Below are positions 1 through 10,013 of a stretch of 64,000 nucleotides of DNA, in pieces. The DNA lies in contig NZ_JAIQXT010000004.1 in NCBI RefSeq assembly GCF_020177055.1, positions 124,001 to 188,000 on the forward strand. The letters are read 5' to 3'. The position numbers and the translations under genes were made by a program. This stretch comes from Sphingomonas sp. R647. Lineage in GTDB: Bacteria > Pseudomonadota > Alphaproteobacteria > Sphingomonadales > Sphingomonadaceae. The first letter of the stretch is position 1. Each line of letters begins with the position of its first letter. The notes under the pieces are model-generated. The model was not told the origin of the DNA. It searched no databases and saw nothing but the letters and a program-made list of their open reading frames with translations.

Positions 1-269
1 TAGAGCTGGAAGTCGCCGCGGACCGCGACCGCGCGCCCGGTCGAACTGCTGGCGACCCGCTCGAACGTGCCTTTGAGGAACCGCCCCTTGGTGATGTAGA
101 GAATCGCCCAGGCGAGGAAGATCGCCAGCAGCACGCCACCGACGATGCGCAGCGCGATGACGAGCGGACGCGGCAACCGCTTGCGCTCGCCGTCGGCGTG
201 AACTTCGGTCACCGGCGGATCGACTGACGTCCCATCCTGCGTGACAATCGCGGAATCCCGGTCGGTCAT
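1..269 (-). CDS. AsmA family protein, N-terminal part (runs off the window)
   Basis: Only the first 89 codons are present; the gene continues beyond the left edge. The product begins with a hydrophilic tail of about 35 residues, then one strong transmembrane segment (about residues 39-58, rich in I/V/L/A), then a stretch with GRFLKGTFERVAS and GRAVAVRGDF. That stretch matches the start of AsmA-type proteins just after their membrane anchor. AsmA-like proteins are inner-membrane-anchored periplasmic proteins implicated in outer-membrane lipid and protein homeostasis. The start is the ATG at 269. The gene is divergent from rpmI with about 170 bases between them. A second, complete AsmA-like gene lies at 40583-42421. 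The family assignment rests on the N-terminus alone. Confidence 0.7.
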   Translation of the reverse strand, partial: MTDRDSAIVTQDGTSVDPPVTEVHADGERKRLPRPLVIALRIVGGVLLAIFLAWAILYITKGRFLKGTFERVASSSTGRAVAVRGDFQL

Positions 270-439
270 CACGGCATAAGACTTGGCGGGCGATACAAGT
301 TCCGGCGAACCCGCCCTTCGCGGTTGCAAAATCGGAGTTCACCCGGTACAGGCCCGCCTTTCCGCGATTCAGGAACCGCCCGGCTAACAAGGGCTGCCGG
401 GGCTGTTCGAGAATTCGTCGCGCGTAAAAGGAGACGAAA

Positions 440-640
440 ATGCCCAAGATGAAGACCAAGAGCGGTGTGAAGAAGCGCTTCAAATTCACCGCAACGGGCA
501 AGGTGAAGCACGGCGTCGCCGGCAAGCGTCACCGCCTGAGCAGCCATAACGCGAAGTATATTCGCACCAACCGCGGCACGTCGGTCCTGTCCGAAGCTGA
601 TGCCGGTCACGTGCGCCTCTGGGCGCCGTACGGCCTGTAA
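440..640 (+). CDS. rpmI: 50S ribosomal protein L35
   Basis: This is a 66-residue, highly basic protein with the L35 signature: [14 protein letters not shown] at the start, then [15 protein letters not shown]. It is a structural component of the large ribosomal subunit. Length and start are typical, and AAAAGGAGAC lies just ahead of the ATG. rplT follows after 13 bases, the usual rpmI-rplT pair. infC, which often precedes rpmI in other bacteria, is not upstream here; a divergent AsmA-like gene is. The roughly 170-base leader must hold the promoter, but no hexamer pair there is convincing (TTGCAA at 324 with a poor -10 is the best seen). Confidence 0.98.
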   Translation: MPKMKTKSGVKKRFKFTATGKVKHGVAGKRHRLSSHNAKYIRTNRGTSVLSEADAGHVRLWAPYGL

Positions 641-653
641 GGAGAGATAGACC

Positions 654-1019
654 ATGGCACGTGTCAAACGTGGTGTAACCACCAAGGCGAAGCATAAGCG
701 GATTTTGGATCAGGCGAAGGGCTATTATGGCCGTCGCAAAAACACCATCCGCATCGCGCGTCAGGCCGTCGAAAAGGCCGGCCAGTACGCCTATCGCGAC
801 CGCAAGGTTAAGAAGCGCAGCTTCCGCGCCCTGTGGATTCAGCGCATCAACGCCGGCGTCCGCGCCGAAGGCCTGACCTATTCGCAGTTCATGCACGGGC
901 TGAAGCTCGCCGGCATCGAACTGGACCGGAAGGTCCTGGCCGACATCGCAATGCACGAAGGTGATGCGTTTACCGCCATCATCGCGCAGGCGAAGGCGGC
1001 GCTGCCCCAGGCCGCCTGA
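654..1019 (+). CDS. rplT: 50S ribosomal protein L20
   Basis: This 121-residue protein begins [18 protein letters not shown] and contains [20 protein letters not shown], which is diagnostic of L20. L20 binds 23S rRNA early in large-subunit assembly and in some bacteria also represses its own operon. The ATG at 654 follows GGAGAGATAGACC, a clear ribosome-binding site. It is cotranscribed with rpmI, and the unit ends at a strong intrinsic terminator 24 bases after the stop. Confidence 0.98.
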   Translation: MARVKRGVTTKAKHKRILDQAKGYYGRRKNTIRIARQAVEKAGQYAYRDRKVKKRSFRALWIQRINAGVRAEGLTYSQFMHGLKLAGIELDRKVLADIAMHEGDAFTAIIAQAKAALPQAA

Positions 1020-1043
1020 GGCGACCTGTAGCGACCGAAATTG

Positions 1044-1080
1044 GGGCGCCGGTGGACCATCCACCGGCGCCCTTTTTCTT
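1044..1080 (+). terminator. Rho-independent terminator of rpmI-rplT
   Basis: A perfect 13-bp stem (1044-1056 with 1060-1072, GGGCGCCGGTGGA) has a 3-base loop and is followed directly by CTTTTTCTT-type sequence at 1072-1080. It lies 24 bases after the rplT stop on the same strand. Confidence 0.93.
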
Positions 1081-1115
1081 GGCCGGTATCGATTTTCGCG
1101 GGCATGAGGTGAGTC

Positions 1116-2141
1116 ATGTGGGACACGCTTGGAATAGAGCCGACCGATGACGTGCGGCTGATCCGCACAGCCTATGCCCAGCGGTTGCGGGGCATCGATA
1201 TTGAAGCTGATCCAAAGGCGTTTATCGCCCTGAGAGCGGCCTATGACGATGCGATGGGAAGCGCGCACGCGACAACCCCCGCCGCGGTCATGCGGCACGC
1301 CACGACCGCAATCCCGGTCGAGCAGCAGGATCATGTGGTTGAGGCCCCGTTGTCGGCATCTAGCGAGATGGCGGACATCCAGCGGCTTTTGGAGCGCGAA
1401 GCGATTGGGGTCGACATCGATGCAGCGCTGACCGAGTTGACCGGGCACTTGGTGGAACGAAGTCGCGCATCCCCGATCGGCCAGTCGGAGCAAATCGAGA
1501 TCTGGCTCGCCACCGCTATCATGGACCACGCGCCGCGCTCAGAAGGAATGCTCGCACCTGCAATCAGCGGATTCGACTGGACGAAGCGGCTGGCGGATTA
1601 TGACTGCCCGGATATTGTGCGCGACATCTGTCAGTTCGCCGACGACTACGCCTATCTAAGGCAGTTGCAGCGCTACAATCCCGACTACAAGACCGCTTGG
1701 GCGGCGCTGACCGGAGAAGATGTGCCACTGGAAAGCGTGCACCCCGGTTGCATGACCACCTTGCTGGGCACAGTCAAACATTCACGCCCGTTTTTGGCGA
1801 ACTTCATCGATTTGGATCGATTCGAATTGCTCCTCAGCTATGTCGAGGAGGCCCGTCAGCGGGAGCGCCGGGCATCGATTGACATGGCAGCGCCGCCGCC
1901 CATGAAAAAATCTCTGTTGAGCATCGTCGCAAATACCATCTTCAACTTCGCGTTGATGGCGTCGGCGATCGCCCTCGCCTTGCGTGCCCTCTATATCGCC
2001 ACGTTCTCGTTCGAGAGCGTACCGGAAATAATCGTCAATTTCCTAATCGTTAGCGTCCCTGCAATGATCATGTTCGCGCTCGGGCGCGAGCGTCAGGCGC
2101 ATCTCATGCGGCAACTTGACCGGAGCGCATATCGTGACTGA
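1116..2141 (+). CDS. J-domain-like membrane protein of unknown function
   Basis: This 341-residue protein starts WDTLGIEPTDDVRLIRTAYA, followed at about residues 30-50 by DPKAFIALRAAYDDAM. This is the layout of bacterial DnaJ-like proteins in which helices II and III are recognisable but the canonical HPD tripeptide is missing. The middle is soluble with no motif I recognise. Two hydrophobic segments near the C-terminus (about 265-292 and 302-322) predict membrane anchoring. The ATG at 1116 is preceded by GAGGTGAG. It is probably monocistronic, after the rplT terminator. A co-chaperone-like role is only a guess from the N-terminus, and without HPD it is unlikely to stimulate DnaK ATPase normally. 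Confidence 0.65.
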   Translation: MWDTLGIEPTDDVRLIRTAYAQRLRGIDIEADPKAFIALRAAYDDAMGSAHATTPAAVMRHATTAIPVEQQDHVVEAPLSASSEMADIQRLLEREAIGVDIDAALTELTGHLVERSRASPIGQSEQIEIWLATAIMDHAPRSEGMLAPAISGFDWTKRLADYDCPDIVRDICQFADDYAYLRQLQRYNPDYKTAWAALTGEDVPLESVHPGCMTTLLGTVKHSRPFLANFIDLDRFELLLSYVEEARQRERRASIDMAAPPPMKKSLLSIVANTIFNFALMASAIALALRALYIATFSFESVPEIIVNFLIVSVPAMIMFALGRERQAHLMRQLDRSAYRD

Positions 2142-2171
2142 TCGACTCCCCTCCTATCCAGGCTTCGCGCA

Positions 2172-2795
2172 ATGACGCTCCAGACCTGGTGGCTCTATGT
2201 CACCGCCGTGTTCCTGATCTCCGCGACGCCGGGGCCGAATATGCTCCACGTCATGGTGCAGAGCATCCATCATGGCGCGCGCCGGTCGGTCGCGTCGATG
2301 CTGGGGCTGATGACCGCGAATCTGGTCTGTCTGCTTGCGTCGGCGGCGGGCCTTGGGGCGTTGCTCAAGGCCTCGCCGATGCTGTTCGATGCGCTACGCT
2401 ACGCCGGGGTCGGCTATCTGGTCTGGCTGGGGGTCAAGGCGTGGCGGGCGCCGGTCGCGAGCAGCGATCCGGACGCAGAGAAGCCCGCCCCGCCCTCGCT
2501 GGTCGCGATGTTCGGCGCGGGGCTTGGCACTGGCTTCTCCAATCCCAAGCTGATCATCTTCGCCGCCGCGCTGTTCCCGCAGTTCATCAATACCAGCGCG
2601 CCGTTCGCGCCCCAGCTCACCATCCTGATCGCCAGCTTCGCGGTGATCGAGGCGTTCTGGTTCAGCATGTACGCGCTGGGCGGACGTTCGCTGGCCGCGT
2701 GGCTCGCGCCGGCCAACCGCCAGCGGGTGTTCAACCGCGTGACCGGCGGCGTGTTCATCGCGTTCGGCGTCGCTTTGCTGGGCAGCCGGGCTTGA
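2172..2795 (+). CDS. LysE/RhtB family amino-acid exporter
   Basis: This 207-residue polytopic membrane protein has about six hydrophobic segments. Near the N-terminus is SATPGPNMLHVM, the conserved first-helix motif of the RhtB/LysE translocator family. A second conserved patch, GTGFSNPKLIIFAAALFPQF, lies near residue 120. Family members export amino acids or analogues such as homoserine, threonine or lysine, but substrate cannot be read from sequence. It lies between the J-domain-like gene and pheS on the same strand with short gaps. Confidence 0.9.
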   Translation: MTLQTWWLYVTAVFLISATPGPNMLHVMVQSIHHGARRSVASMLGLMTANLVCLLASAAGLGALLKASPMLFDALRYAGVGYLVWLGVKAWRAPVASSDPDAEKPAPPSLVAMFGAGLGTGFSNPKLIIFAAALFPQFINTSAPFAPQLTILIASFAVIEAFWFSMYALGGRSLAAWLAPANRQRVFNRVTGGVFIAFGVALLGSRA

Positions 2796-2846
2796 CCTTC
2801 GCGCCTGACTGCGGTTCGGGCCACTAGACCAATGAACGGGAATTCC

Positions 2847-3935
2847 ATGACCGATCTCGACCAACTCAAGGCCGACCTTCTCGCCGCGATCGACGCGGCC
2901 ACCGGCGTCGATGCGCTGGAGGCGGTGCGCGTCCAGGCGCTGGGCAAGCAGGGCAGCGTCACCGGCCTGCTCAAGACGCTCGGCGGGATGAGCCCCGAGG
3001 AGCGGCAGGAGACCGGCCCGCGCATTCACGGCCTGCGCGAGGCGGTGACCGAAGCGATTGCGGCGCGCAAGGCGGCGCTGGAAGGCGCGGCGCTGGAGGC
3101 GAAGCTCGCCAGCGAGACGCTCGACATGACCCTGCCGGTGGATGGCGTGCCCACTGGCACGGTCCACCCGATCAGCCAGGTGATGGACGAGCTCGCCGAG
3201 ATCTTCGCCGACATGGGCTTTGCCGTGGCCACGGGTCCGGAGATCGAGGACGACTGGCACAATTTCACCGCGCTCAACATCCCCGAGACGCATCCGGCGC
3301 GCGCGATGCACGACACCTTCTACTTGGCCGGCGAGCATGAGCGGCCGATGGTGCTGCGCACGCACACAAGCCCCGTGCAGATCCGCACGATGACGTCGAC
3401 GCCCCCGCCGATCCGCATCATCGCGCCCGGCCGCGTCTATCGCAGCGACAGCGACGCGACCCACACGCCGATGTTCCACCAGATCGAAGGGCTGGTGATC
3501 GACAAGGGCATCACGCTGGGCCACCTCAAATGGACGCTGGAGACCTTCCTCAAGGCCTATTTCGAGCGCGACGACATCGTGCTGCGGCTGCGCCCGAGCT
3601 ATTTCCCGTTCACCGAGCCGAGCGCCGAGGTCGATGTTGGTTTCACGTGGATCAATGGCAAGCGCGTGATCGGTGGCAGCGGCGATGCCGAGGGCGGCGG
3701 CTGGATGGAGGTGCTGGGCAGCGGCATGGTCCATCGCCGGGTGATCGAGGCATGCGGGTTGGACCCCGACGAATGGCAGGGCTTTGCCTTTGGCACCGGG
3801 GTCGATCGCCTCGCGATGCTCAAATATGGGATGGATGATTTGCGCGCATTCTTCGACGGCGATCTACGCTGGCTGAAGCATTACGGCTTCTCGGCGCTCG
3901 ACGTGCCCACGCTATCGGGGGGAGTCGGGGCATGA
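2847..3935 (+). CDS. pheS: Phenylalanyl-tRNA synthetase alpha subunit
   Basis: This is the catalytic subunit of the alpha2-beta2 enzyme that charges tRNA-Phe. It has an N-terminal coiled-coil-like region (about 1-90), then the class II core: motif 2 region with [20 protein letters not shown] and motif 3 region with [19 protein letters not shown] chose the ATG at 2847 ([12 protein letters not shown]) because a GGGA element lies just upstream and family members begin this way. An in-frame ATG at 2832 would add five residues. pheT overlaps its stop by 4 bases (ATGA), so the subunits are translationally coupled. Confidence 0.96.
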   Translation: MTDLDQLKADLLAAIDAATGVDALEAVRVQALGKQGSVTGLLKTLGGMSPEERQETGPRIHGLREAVTEAIAARKAALEGAALEAKLASETLDMTLPVDGVPTGTVHPISQVMDELAEIFADMGFAVATGPEIEDDWHNFTALNIPETHPARAMHDTFYLAGEHERPMVLRTHTSPVQIRTMTSTPPPIRIIAPGRVYRSDSDATHTPMFHQIEGLVIDKGITLGHLKWTLETFLKAYFERDDIVLRLRPSYFPFTEPSAEVDVGFTWINGKRVIGGSGDAEGGGWMEVLGSGMVHRRVIEACGLDPDEWQGFAFGTGVDRLAMLKYGMDDLRAFFDGDLRWLKHYGFSALDVPTLSGGVGA

Positions 3936-6358
3936 AGTTCACGCTGAACTGGCTCAAGGAGCATCTCGATACCGATGCCGACCTGACCGCGATCCTCGAT
4001 GCCCTGAACCGCATCGGGCATGAGGTTGAGGGCGTGGAGAATCCCGGTGCCGCGCTCGCCGCGTTCAAGGTCGCGCGCGTGCTGACCGCCGAGCGCCATC
4101 CGCAGGCGGACAAGCTGCAGGTGCTGACCGTCGATGCCGGAGACGGCGAGCCGCTGCAGATCGTGTGCGGCGCGCCCAATGCCCGTGCGGGGCTGGTCGG
4201 CGTGCTCGGCCTGCCCGGCGCGACCGTGCCCGCCAACGGGATGGTGCTGAAGGTCGCCGCCGTGCGCGGCGTCGAATCGAACGGCATGATGTGCTCCAGC
4301 CGCGAGCTGGAGCTGGGCGATGATCATGACGGCATCATCGAGCTGCCCGAGGACGCGCCGGTCGGCACGCCCTTCCCCGATTATGCCGGCCTCGACGATC
4401 CGGTCATCGACGTGTCGATCACCCCGAACCGTCAGGATTGCATGGGCGTGCGCGGCATCGCCCGCGATCTTGCCGCTGCGGGGCTTGGCACGCTCAAGCC
4501 GCTCGACGCGGTGGTGTCGGGGCTTCCCGCAATCGTGGCGGAGGGTGCCGGGCCGAACGTGCGGACCGACGACACCGAGGGCTGCCCGGCCTTTTACGGC
4601 CAGATCGTGCGCGGCGTGAAGAACGGGCCGTCGCCCGAGTGGTTGCAGCGTCGCCTGAAGGCAGTGGGGCAGAAGCCAATCTCGGCGCTGGTCGACATCA
4701 CCAACTTCGTGATGTTCGGGCTGGGGCGTCCGCTCCATGTCTATGATCTCGCGACGCTCAACGGCGGCCTGGTCGCGCGCAAGGCGCAGGCGGGCGAACA
4801 GGTGCTCGCGCTCAACGGCAAGAGCTACACGCTCGACACGACGATGACGGTGATCGCCGATGATGCGGCGGTGCACGACATCGGCGGCATCATGGGCGGC
4901 GAACATTCGGGGTGCAGCGACACCACGACCGACGTGTTGATCGAATGCGCCTATTTCGATCCCGAACATATCGCCCGGACCGGGCAGAAGCTGCTGCTGA
5001 CCAGCGACGCGCGCACCCGTTTCGAGCGCGGGGTGGATCCCGAGTTTCTCGATGAGGGGCTGGCGATCGCCACCCGGCTGGTGCTGGCGCTGTGCGGCGG
5101 GACCCCGAGCGAGGTGACCCGCGCGGGCAGCATTCCGCGCGTCGGCATCACCACCGGCTATGACCCGACGCTCGCCGAGACGCTGGGCGGCCTGGCGATC
5201 CCGGCCGCGCGCCAGCGCGACATCCTCGAATCGCTCGGCTTCACCGTTCAGCCGCTCGACGCCAATGGCGACCCGTGCGAGCTGGACGATGCGTGCGACG
5301 GCTTCCGCGTCACCGCGCCGAGCTGGCGGCGTGACGTCGATGGCCCCGCCGATCTGGTCGAGGAAGTGATCCGGATCGAGGGGATCGACAAGGTCCCCTC
5401 CACCCCCCTGCCCCGCGCGCCCGGCGTCGCCAAACCGACCGCAACGCCCGAACAGAAGCTCGAGCGCCGCATCCGCCGCACCGCCGCCGCGCGCGGCCTG
5501 AACGAAGCGGTGACATGGAGCTTCATCTCCGAGAGCGAGGCCGCAGCGGTCGGCGGCGGCGCATGGACGCTCGCCAACCCGATCAGCGAAGACCTCAAGG
5601 TCATGCGCCCCTCGCTGCTGCCCGGCCTGATGATGGCGGCGGCGCGCAATGTGAAGCGCGGCGCGACGAGCGTGCGGCTGTTCGAACTCGGCCGCCGCTA
5701 TCTGGCCGATGGCGAGAAGCTGACCCTCACCGTCCTGCTCGCGGGCGACCGCAGCCCGCGCGGCTGGGCGAACGGCAAGGCGCAGCCCTTCGGCGCGTTC
5801 GACGCCAAGGGTGAAGCGCTGGCGCTGCTCGAAGCCGCCGGTGCGCCGGTGGCGAACCTGCAGGTCATGGGTGAAGCGGGCGCGGCCTGGCATCCCGGCC
5901 AGTCGGCAACGCTCCGGCTGGGGCCAAAGACCGTGCTTGCGGCGTTCGGCATGCTCCACCCGAGCCTGACCAAGACATTCGACCTCGACGGCCCGGTCGC
6001 CGCAGTCGAATTGTTCCTCGACGCGATTCCCGCCAAGCGCGCGACCGGCTTTGCGCGCGCTCCCTACACGCCCCCGGCGCTGCAGGCAGTGACGCGCGAC
6101 TTCGCGTTCATCGTTCCGGCGAGCCTAGCGGCGGACGATCTCGTCCGCGCGGTCAAGGGCGCGGACAAGGCCACGATCACCGACGCGCGGCTGTTCGACC
6201 TGTTCACCGGCGCAGGCGTCGAGGAGGGCAAAAAGAGCCTCGCGATCGAAGTGACGCTGCAACCCGGCGACAAGAGCTTCACCGACGCCGAGATCAAGGT
6301 AGTAGCGGACAAGGTGATCGCGGCGGCGGCCAAGCTGGGCGCGAACCTGCGGGGCTGA
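3932..6358 (+). CDS. pheT: Phenylalanyl-tRNA synthetase beta subunit
   Basis: This 808-residue protein has the full beta-subunit layout. An N-terminal EMAP/tRNA-binding fold lies at about 40-150, with [17 protein letters not shown]3/B4 editing domains follow (about 210-400, [19 protein letters not shown]), then B5, a catalytic-like core, and a C-terminal ferredoxin-fold anticodon-binding domain that begins near the [11 protein letters not shown] segment. The beta subunit binds tRNA-Phe and hydrolyses mischarged Tyr-tRNA. It starts inside the pheS stop (ATGA). Length is normal and no frame disruption is seen. Confidence 0.97.
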   Translation: MKFTLNWLKEHLDTDADLTAILDALNRIGHEVEGVENPGAALAAFKVARVLTAERHPQADKLQVLTVDAGDGEPLQIVCGAPNARAGLVGVLGLPGATVPANGMVLKVAAVRGVESNGMMCSSRELELGDDHDGIIELPEDAPVGTPFPDYAGLDDPVIDVSITPNRQDCMGVRGIARDLAAAGLGTLKPLDAVVSGLPAIVAEGAGPNVRTDDTEGCPAFYGQIVRGVKNGPSPEWLQRRLKAVGQKPISALVDITNFVMFGLGRPLHVYDLATLNGGLVARKAQAGEQVLALNGKSYTLDTTMTVIADDAAVHDIGGIMGGEHSGCSDTTTDVLIECAYFDPEHIARTGQKLLLTSDARTRFERGVDPEFLDEGLAIATRLVLALCGGTPSEVTRAGSIPRVGITTGYDPTLAETLGGLAIPAARQRDILESLGFTVQPLDANGDPCELDDACDGFRVTAPSWRRDVDGPADLVEEVIRIEGIDKVPSTPLPRAPGVAKPTATPEQKLERRIRRTAAARGLNEAVTWSFISESEAAAVGGGAWTLANPISEDLKVMRPSLLPGLMMAAARNVKRGATSVRLFELGRRYLADGEKLTLTVLLAGDRSPRGWANGKAQPFGAFDAKGEALALLEAAGAPVANLQVMGEAGAAWHPGQSATLRLGPKTVLAAFGMLHPSLTKTFDLDGPVAAVELFLDAIPAKRATGFARAPYTPPALQAVTRDFAFIVPASLAADDLVRAVKGADKATITDARLFDLFTGAGVEEGKKSLAIEVTLQPGDKSFTDAEIKVVADKVIAAAAKLGANLRG

Positions 6359-6363
6359 GCCGG

Positions 6364-6774
6364 ATGATCGAACGGTTCCTCATCGGCATGGATGCGATGC
6401 TGGGGGAGCCGGACAATACCGAATATGTCGCGGTCGTCTTTCCGGGCGACCTCGACCCGTTCGAGCGTCACTATCGATTCGGCATCCATCTCGATGCCGA
6501 ATTGCGGCTGGTCGGGCTTGGCACGTGCGGCGGTGGCAGTTCGGTGTCGGAACTGGACGATGATGACGCGTGGCGGACCGCCTATTCGATCATCGACATG
6601 GATCTGGTCGATATGGATCGCGGTCGGGCGCTGGTCCGCGAGCAACTGGTCGAGCTCGATTGTCCCGTCGACACGATGATCCAATATCGCGATCTGCAAG
6701 ACCGATGGGACGGGGAGCGCTGGCAGCTCGGCGAAGACCGTTCGTTTGACGAAGACAAGCTGGAAGGATTCTGA
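6364..6774 (+). CDS. Hypothetical acidic protein
   Basis: This 136-residue protein is rich in Asp and Glu, with no signal peptide or membrane segment. Short features seen are TEYVAVVFPGDLDPFERHYR near the N-terminus, a Gly-rich CGGGSS patch, and a D/E-rich C-terminus. I do not recognise the family. It starts 5 bases after pheT and ends 2 bases before the SDR gene, so it is probably part of a pheS-pheT-orf-SDR transcript. Codon use matches its neighbours, supporting a real gene. Confidence 0.75.
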   Translation: MIERFLIGMDAMLGEPDNTEYVAVVFPGDLDPFERHYRFGIHLDAELRLVGLGTCGGGSSVSELDDDDAWRTAYSIIDMDLVDMDRGRALVREQLVELDCPVDTMIQYRDLQDRWDGERWQLGEDRSFDEDKLEGF

Positions 6775-6776
6775 CG

Positions 6777-7514
6777 ATGCCCACCGTACTCATCACCGGC
6801 GCGACTGCAGGGATCGGCGAAGCGGCGGTCCATGCCTTTGCCGATTCGGGCTGGCATGTCGTGGCCACCGGGCGCCGCGCCGACCGGCTGGCGGCTCTGA
6901 AAAGCGACACCGTCCACACGCTCGAATTCGACATTCGCGATGAGGCTGCGCGCGATGCGGCGCTTGCTTCGTTGCCCGAGCCCTTCGCCAACGTCGACCT
7001 GCTGATCAACAATGCCGGGCTCGCGCGCGGGCTGGAGAAGGCGCAGGACGCCGATCTCGATAGCTGGAAGACGATGGTCGACACCAACGTCACCGCGATG
7101 ATGTCGATCACCCACAAGCTGCTGCCGATGCTAGTCGAACGGAAGGGCGCGATCATCAACCTCGGCTCGGTCGCGGGCAGCTACGTCTACCCCGCAGGCA
7201 ATGTCTATGCGGGCACCAAGGCGTTCGTGAATCACTTCAGCCTCGCGCTGCGCGCCGATCTGCACGGCACCGGCGTGCGCGTCACCTCGATCGAGCCGGG
7301 GATGGTCGAGACCGAGTTCATGACCGTGCGCACTGGCGGCGACAAGCAAGCGTCCGACCGGCTCTATGCCGGGGTGAACCCGATGACGCCGGAGGACATT
7401 GCGGAAACGCTGCTATGGGTCGCGACGCTGCCGCCGCATCTCAACATCAACCGGTTGGAGCTGATGCCGGTGAACCAGGATTTTGCCGGTTTCGCCGTCC
7501 ACCGCGAGCGCTGA
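6777..7514 (+). CDS. Short-chain dehydrogenase/reductase (YdfG-like)
   Basis: This 245-residue classical SDR has the Rossmann motif TGATAGIG at 7-14, NNAG at 78-81, Ser131/135 with catalytic Tyr144 and Lys148 (YAGTK), and the PG of the IEPGMVET segment. The ATGR motif around residues 30-33 suggests NADP(H) preference. Overall pattern resembles YdfG, which acts on serine, allo-threonine and 3-hydroxy acids, but substrate is not established. It sits 2 bases after the preceding hypothetical gene and 1 base before the aldose-epimerase-like gene. Confidence 0.9.
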   Translation: MPTVLITGATAGIGEAAVHAFADSGWHVVATGRRADRLAALKSDTVHTLEFDIRDEAARDAALASLPEPFANVDLLINNAGLARGLEKAQDADLDSWKTMVDTNVTAMMSITHKLLPMLVERKGAIINLGSVAGSYVYPAGNVYAGTKAFVNHFSLALRADLHGTGVRVTSIEPGMVETEFMTVRTGGDKQASDRLYAGVNPMTPEDIAETLLWVATLPPHLNINRLELMPVNQDFAGFAVHRER

Positions 7515-7515
7515 G

Positions 7516-8385
7516 ATGATCGCGATCGGCAACGGCACGCTCACCGCGCGGATCGACCCGCTCGGGGCCGAGCTGGTCAGCCTGTGCGATCCGCATGGCC
7601 GTGAGCTGATGACCGATGCAGATCCGGCCCATTGGACCGGGCACGCGCCGCTGCTGTTCCCGATCGTCGGGCGGTTGAATGGAGATGTCTTGCGGGTCGA
7701 TGGGCGCGACTATGCGATGAAGCAGCATGGCTTTGCGCGGCGGCGCATGTTCGCGGTCACCGACTCGGGCAAGACCCACGCGACCTTCACGCTGTGCGAC
7801 GATGCGGAGACCCGCACGGCCTATCCCTTCGCGTTCGAACTGCGCGCGACCTATCGCCTCGACGGCGCGACGCTGGTTACCGAGATCGAGGTCACCAACC
7901 CCGACACCGCAACCGTGCTTCCGACGAGCTTCGGCTTTCACCCCGCCTTTGCCTGGCCACTGCCCGGCGGCGGCGCGCGGGAGGATCATCGGATCGTCTT
8001 CGCGCAGGCCGAGCCGGGTCCGCTGGCGGCACTCGACGGCGGGCTGATCGGCGCCGGCGAACGCGCAAGCCCGCTTGACGGGCGCACACTGCACCTCGCC
8101 GACGATCTGTTCGCGGACGACGCGCTGATCTGGATGGCCCCTGCAAGCCGCTCGGTCCGCTATGGCGGCACGACCGGACCACAGCTCGACATCGCGTTCG
8201 AGGGCCTGCCGACACTCGCCATCTGGACCAAGCCGGGCGCAGCGTTCGTGTGCGTCGAACCATGGCAGGGGCATGCCGACCCCGCCGGCTTCACCGGCGA
8301 CTTGCGCGACAAGCCCGGCGTCGTCGCGATCCCGCCCGGCGAATCGCGTCGCTTTGCCATACGCGTCAGCTGGATCGCGGGGTAG
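7516..8385 (+). CDS. Aldose 1-epimerase family protein
   Basis: This 289-residue protein shows the galactose-mutarotase beta-sandwich pattern. It starts with a strand pair (IDPLGAELVSL), has a LLFPIVGRLNGD motif near residue 50, a conserved His in SFGFHPAFAWPLP near 135, and VCVEPWQGHADP near the C-terminus. The sequence resembles the LacX/YeaD-like branch of mutarotases, whose sugar or sugar-phosphate substrate varies. The start at 7516 follows the SDR stop by one base; an in-frame ATG at 7483 would lie inside the SDR gene and is less likely. Confidence 0.88.
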   Translation: MIAIGNGTLTARIDPLGAELVSLCDPHGRELMTDADPAHWTGHAPLLFPIVGRLNGDVLRVDGRDYAMKQHGFARRRMFAVTDSGKTHATFTLCDDAETRTAYPFAFELRATYRLDGATLVTEIEVTNPDTATVLPTSFGFHPAFAWPLPGGGAREDHRIVFAQAEPGPLAALDGGLIGAGERASPLDGRTLHLADDLFADDALIWMAPASRSVRYGGTTGPQLDIAFEGLPTLAIWTKPGAAFVCVEPWQGHADPAGFTGDLRDKPGVVAIPPGESRRFAIRVSWIAG

Positions 8386-8423
8386 AGTTGGATTCGCCGC
8401 GCACTTGCCGCTAGAGGGCCGCG

Positions 8424-9998
8424 ATGCCCGAAAATTCGACTCCTGATCGCCGCACCTTCGCGATCATCTCTCACCCTGACGCCGGCAAGACCACGCTGAC
8501 CGAAAAGCTGCTGCTGTTCGGCGGCGCGATCCATCTTGCCGGAGAGGTGAAAGCGCGTGGCCAGGCGCGGCGCGCGCGGTCGGACTGGATGAAGATCGAG
8601 CAGCAGCGCGGCATCTCCGTCACCAGCTCGGTGATGACGTTCGAGCGCGACGGCATCACCTTCAACCTGCTCGACACGCCGGGGCATGAGGATTTCAGTG
8701 AGGATACCTATCGCACGCTGACCGCGGTCGATTCGGCGGTGATGGTGATCGACGCCGCCAAGGGCATCGAAAGCCAGACGCGCAAGCTGTTCGAAGTGTG
8801 CCGGTTGCGCAACGTGCCGATCATCACCTTCGTCAACAAGGTCGATCGCGAAGGCCGCGAGATGTTCGAGATTCTCGATGAGATCGCCGACCTGCTCGCG
8901 CTTGATGTCGCGCCGATGACGTGGCCGGTCGGGATGGGCGGACAGTTTGAGGGGATTTACGACCTGGTCGACCATCGCCTGCTGCTGCCCGAGGGTGACA
9001 GCCGCGAGTTCCAGGGCAAGGTCGTGCAGACCAGCGGCCTCGATGATCCGCAGCTCGATTCGCTGATCTCGGCGCAGACGCTGGCGAAGGTCCGCGAAGA
9101 GGCGGAACTCGGCCTCGCCGGCTATGCGACGTTCGACGGCGACGCCTATCGCAATGGCGACCTGACCCCGGTCTATTTCGGGTCGGCGCTGAAGGAATTC
9201 GGGGTCGACTCGCTGATCGACGCGCTCGCCCTGCACGCGCCGCCGCCGCACGCCCTGCCCGCCGAACCCGCGCCGGTGTCGCCCGACTATCCTGAAGTCA
9301 CCGGCTTCGTGTTCAAGGTTCAGGCGAACATGGACCCCAACCATCGCGATCGCATCGCGTTCATGCGGCTGGTGTCCGGCACGTTCAAACGCGGCATGAA
9401 GCTGACCCCGAGCGGGCATGGCAAGCCGATCGCGATCCACTCACCGATCATGTTCTTCGCCCAGCAGCGCGAACTGGCGGACGAGGCGTTTCCGGGCGAC
9501 ATCATCGGCATCCCTAACCACGGCACGCTGCGAGTCGGCGACACGCTGAGCGAAAAAGCCGGGGTTCGCTTTACCGGCCTGCCCAACTTCGCGCCGGAGA
9601 TCCTGCGTCGCGTAGTGCTCAAGGATCCGACCAAGACCAAGCAGCTGCGCAAGGCGCTGGACGATCTGTCCGAAGAGGGCGTGATCCAGGTGTTTTACCC
9701 CGAAATCGGGTCGAACTGGATCATCGGCGTGGTCGGGCAGCTTCAGCTCGAAGTGCTGCTCAGCCGCCTCGATGCCGAATACAAGGTCGGCGCGGTGCTC
9801 GAGCCCGCACCGTTCGACACCGCACGCTGGGTCGGCGGCGAAGCAGGCGACGTGAAGGAATTCATGGACCTCAACCGCACCGCCATGGCCAAGGACCGCG
9901 ACGGCAACCCCGTCTTCCTCGCCAAGTCGGCATGGGAAGTCAGCTATATCGCCGACCGCTATTCCAAGGTGAAATTCATGGCGACGCGCGAGCGTTGA
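8424..9998 (+). CDS. prfC: Peptide chain release factor 3
   Basis: This 524-residue translational GTPase recycles RF1 and RF2 after peptide release. The P-loop SHPDAGKTT is at 16-24, followed by GGAIHLAGEVKAR, which is specific to RF3. Switch II is DTPGHEDF and the guanine-specificity motif is NKVDREG. Domains II and III follow at normal length. The ATG at 8424 has a weak upstream ribosome-binding site (GAGGGCCGCG). The gene is followed 16 bases after its stop by the first copy of the long-hairpin repeat, then by convergent pheA. Confidence 0.97.
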   Translation: MPENSTPDRRTFAIISHPDAGKTTLTEKLLLFGGAIHLAGEVKARGQARRARSDWMKIEQQRGISVTSSVMTFERDGITFNLLDTPGHEDFSEDTYRTLTAVDSAVMVIDAAKGIESQTRKLFEVCRLRNVPIITFVNKVDREGREMFEILDEIADLLALDVAPMTWPVGMGGQFEGIYDLVDHRLLLPEGDSREFQGKVVQTSGLDDPQLDSLISAQTLAKVREEAELGLAGYATFDGDAYRNGDLTPVYFGSALKEFGVDSLIDALALHAPPPHALPAEPAPVSPDYPEVTGFVFKVQANMDPNHRDRIAFMRLVSGTFKRGMKLTPSGHGKPIAIHSPIMFFAQQRELADEAFPGDIIGIPNHGTLRVGDTLSEKAGVRFTGLPNFAPEILRRVVLKDPTKTKQLRKALDDLSEEGVIQVFYPEIGSNWIIGVVGQLQLEVLLSRLDAEYKVGAVLEPAPFDTARWVGGEAGDVKEFMDLNRTAMAKDRDGNPVFLAKSAWEVSYIADRYSKVKFMATRER

Positions 9999-10013
9999 TC
10001 TGTTGGAAAGACC

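Noticed and set aside
3881..5959. A 692-codon open frame antisense to pheT
   Set aside because: It is Arg/His/Ala-rich with no recognisable motif and exactly mirrors a confident gene; long antisense frames are expected at this G+C.
6364..6774. The acidic hypothetical gene as an antitoxin or immunity protein
   Set aside because: Acidic composition alone is not evidence, and its neighbours are pheT and an SDR, with no toxin-like partner.
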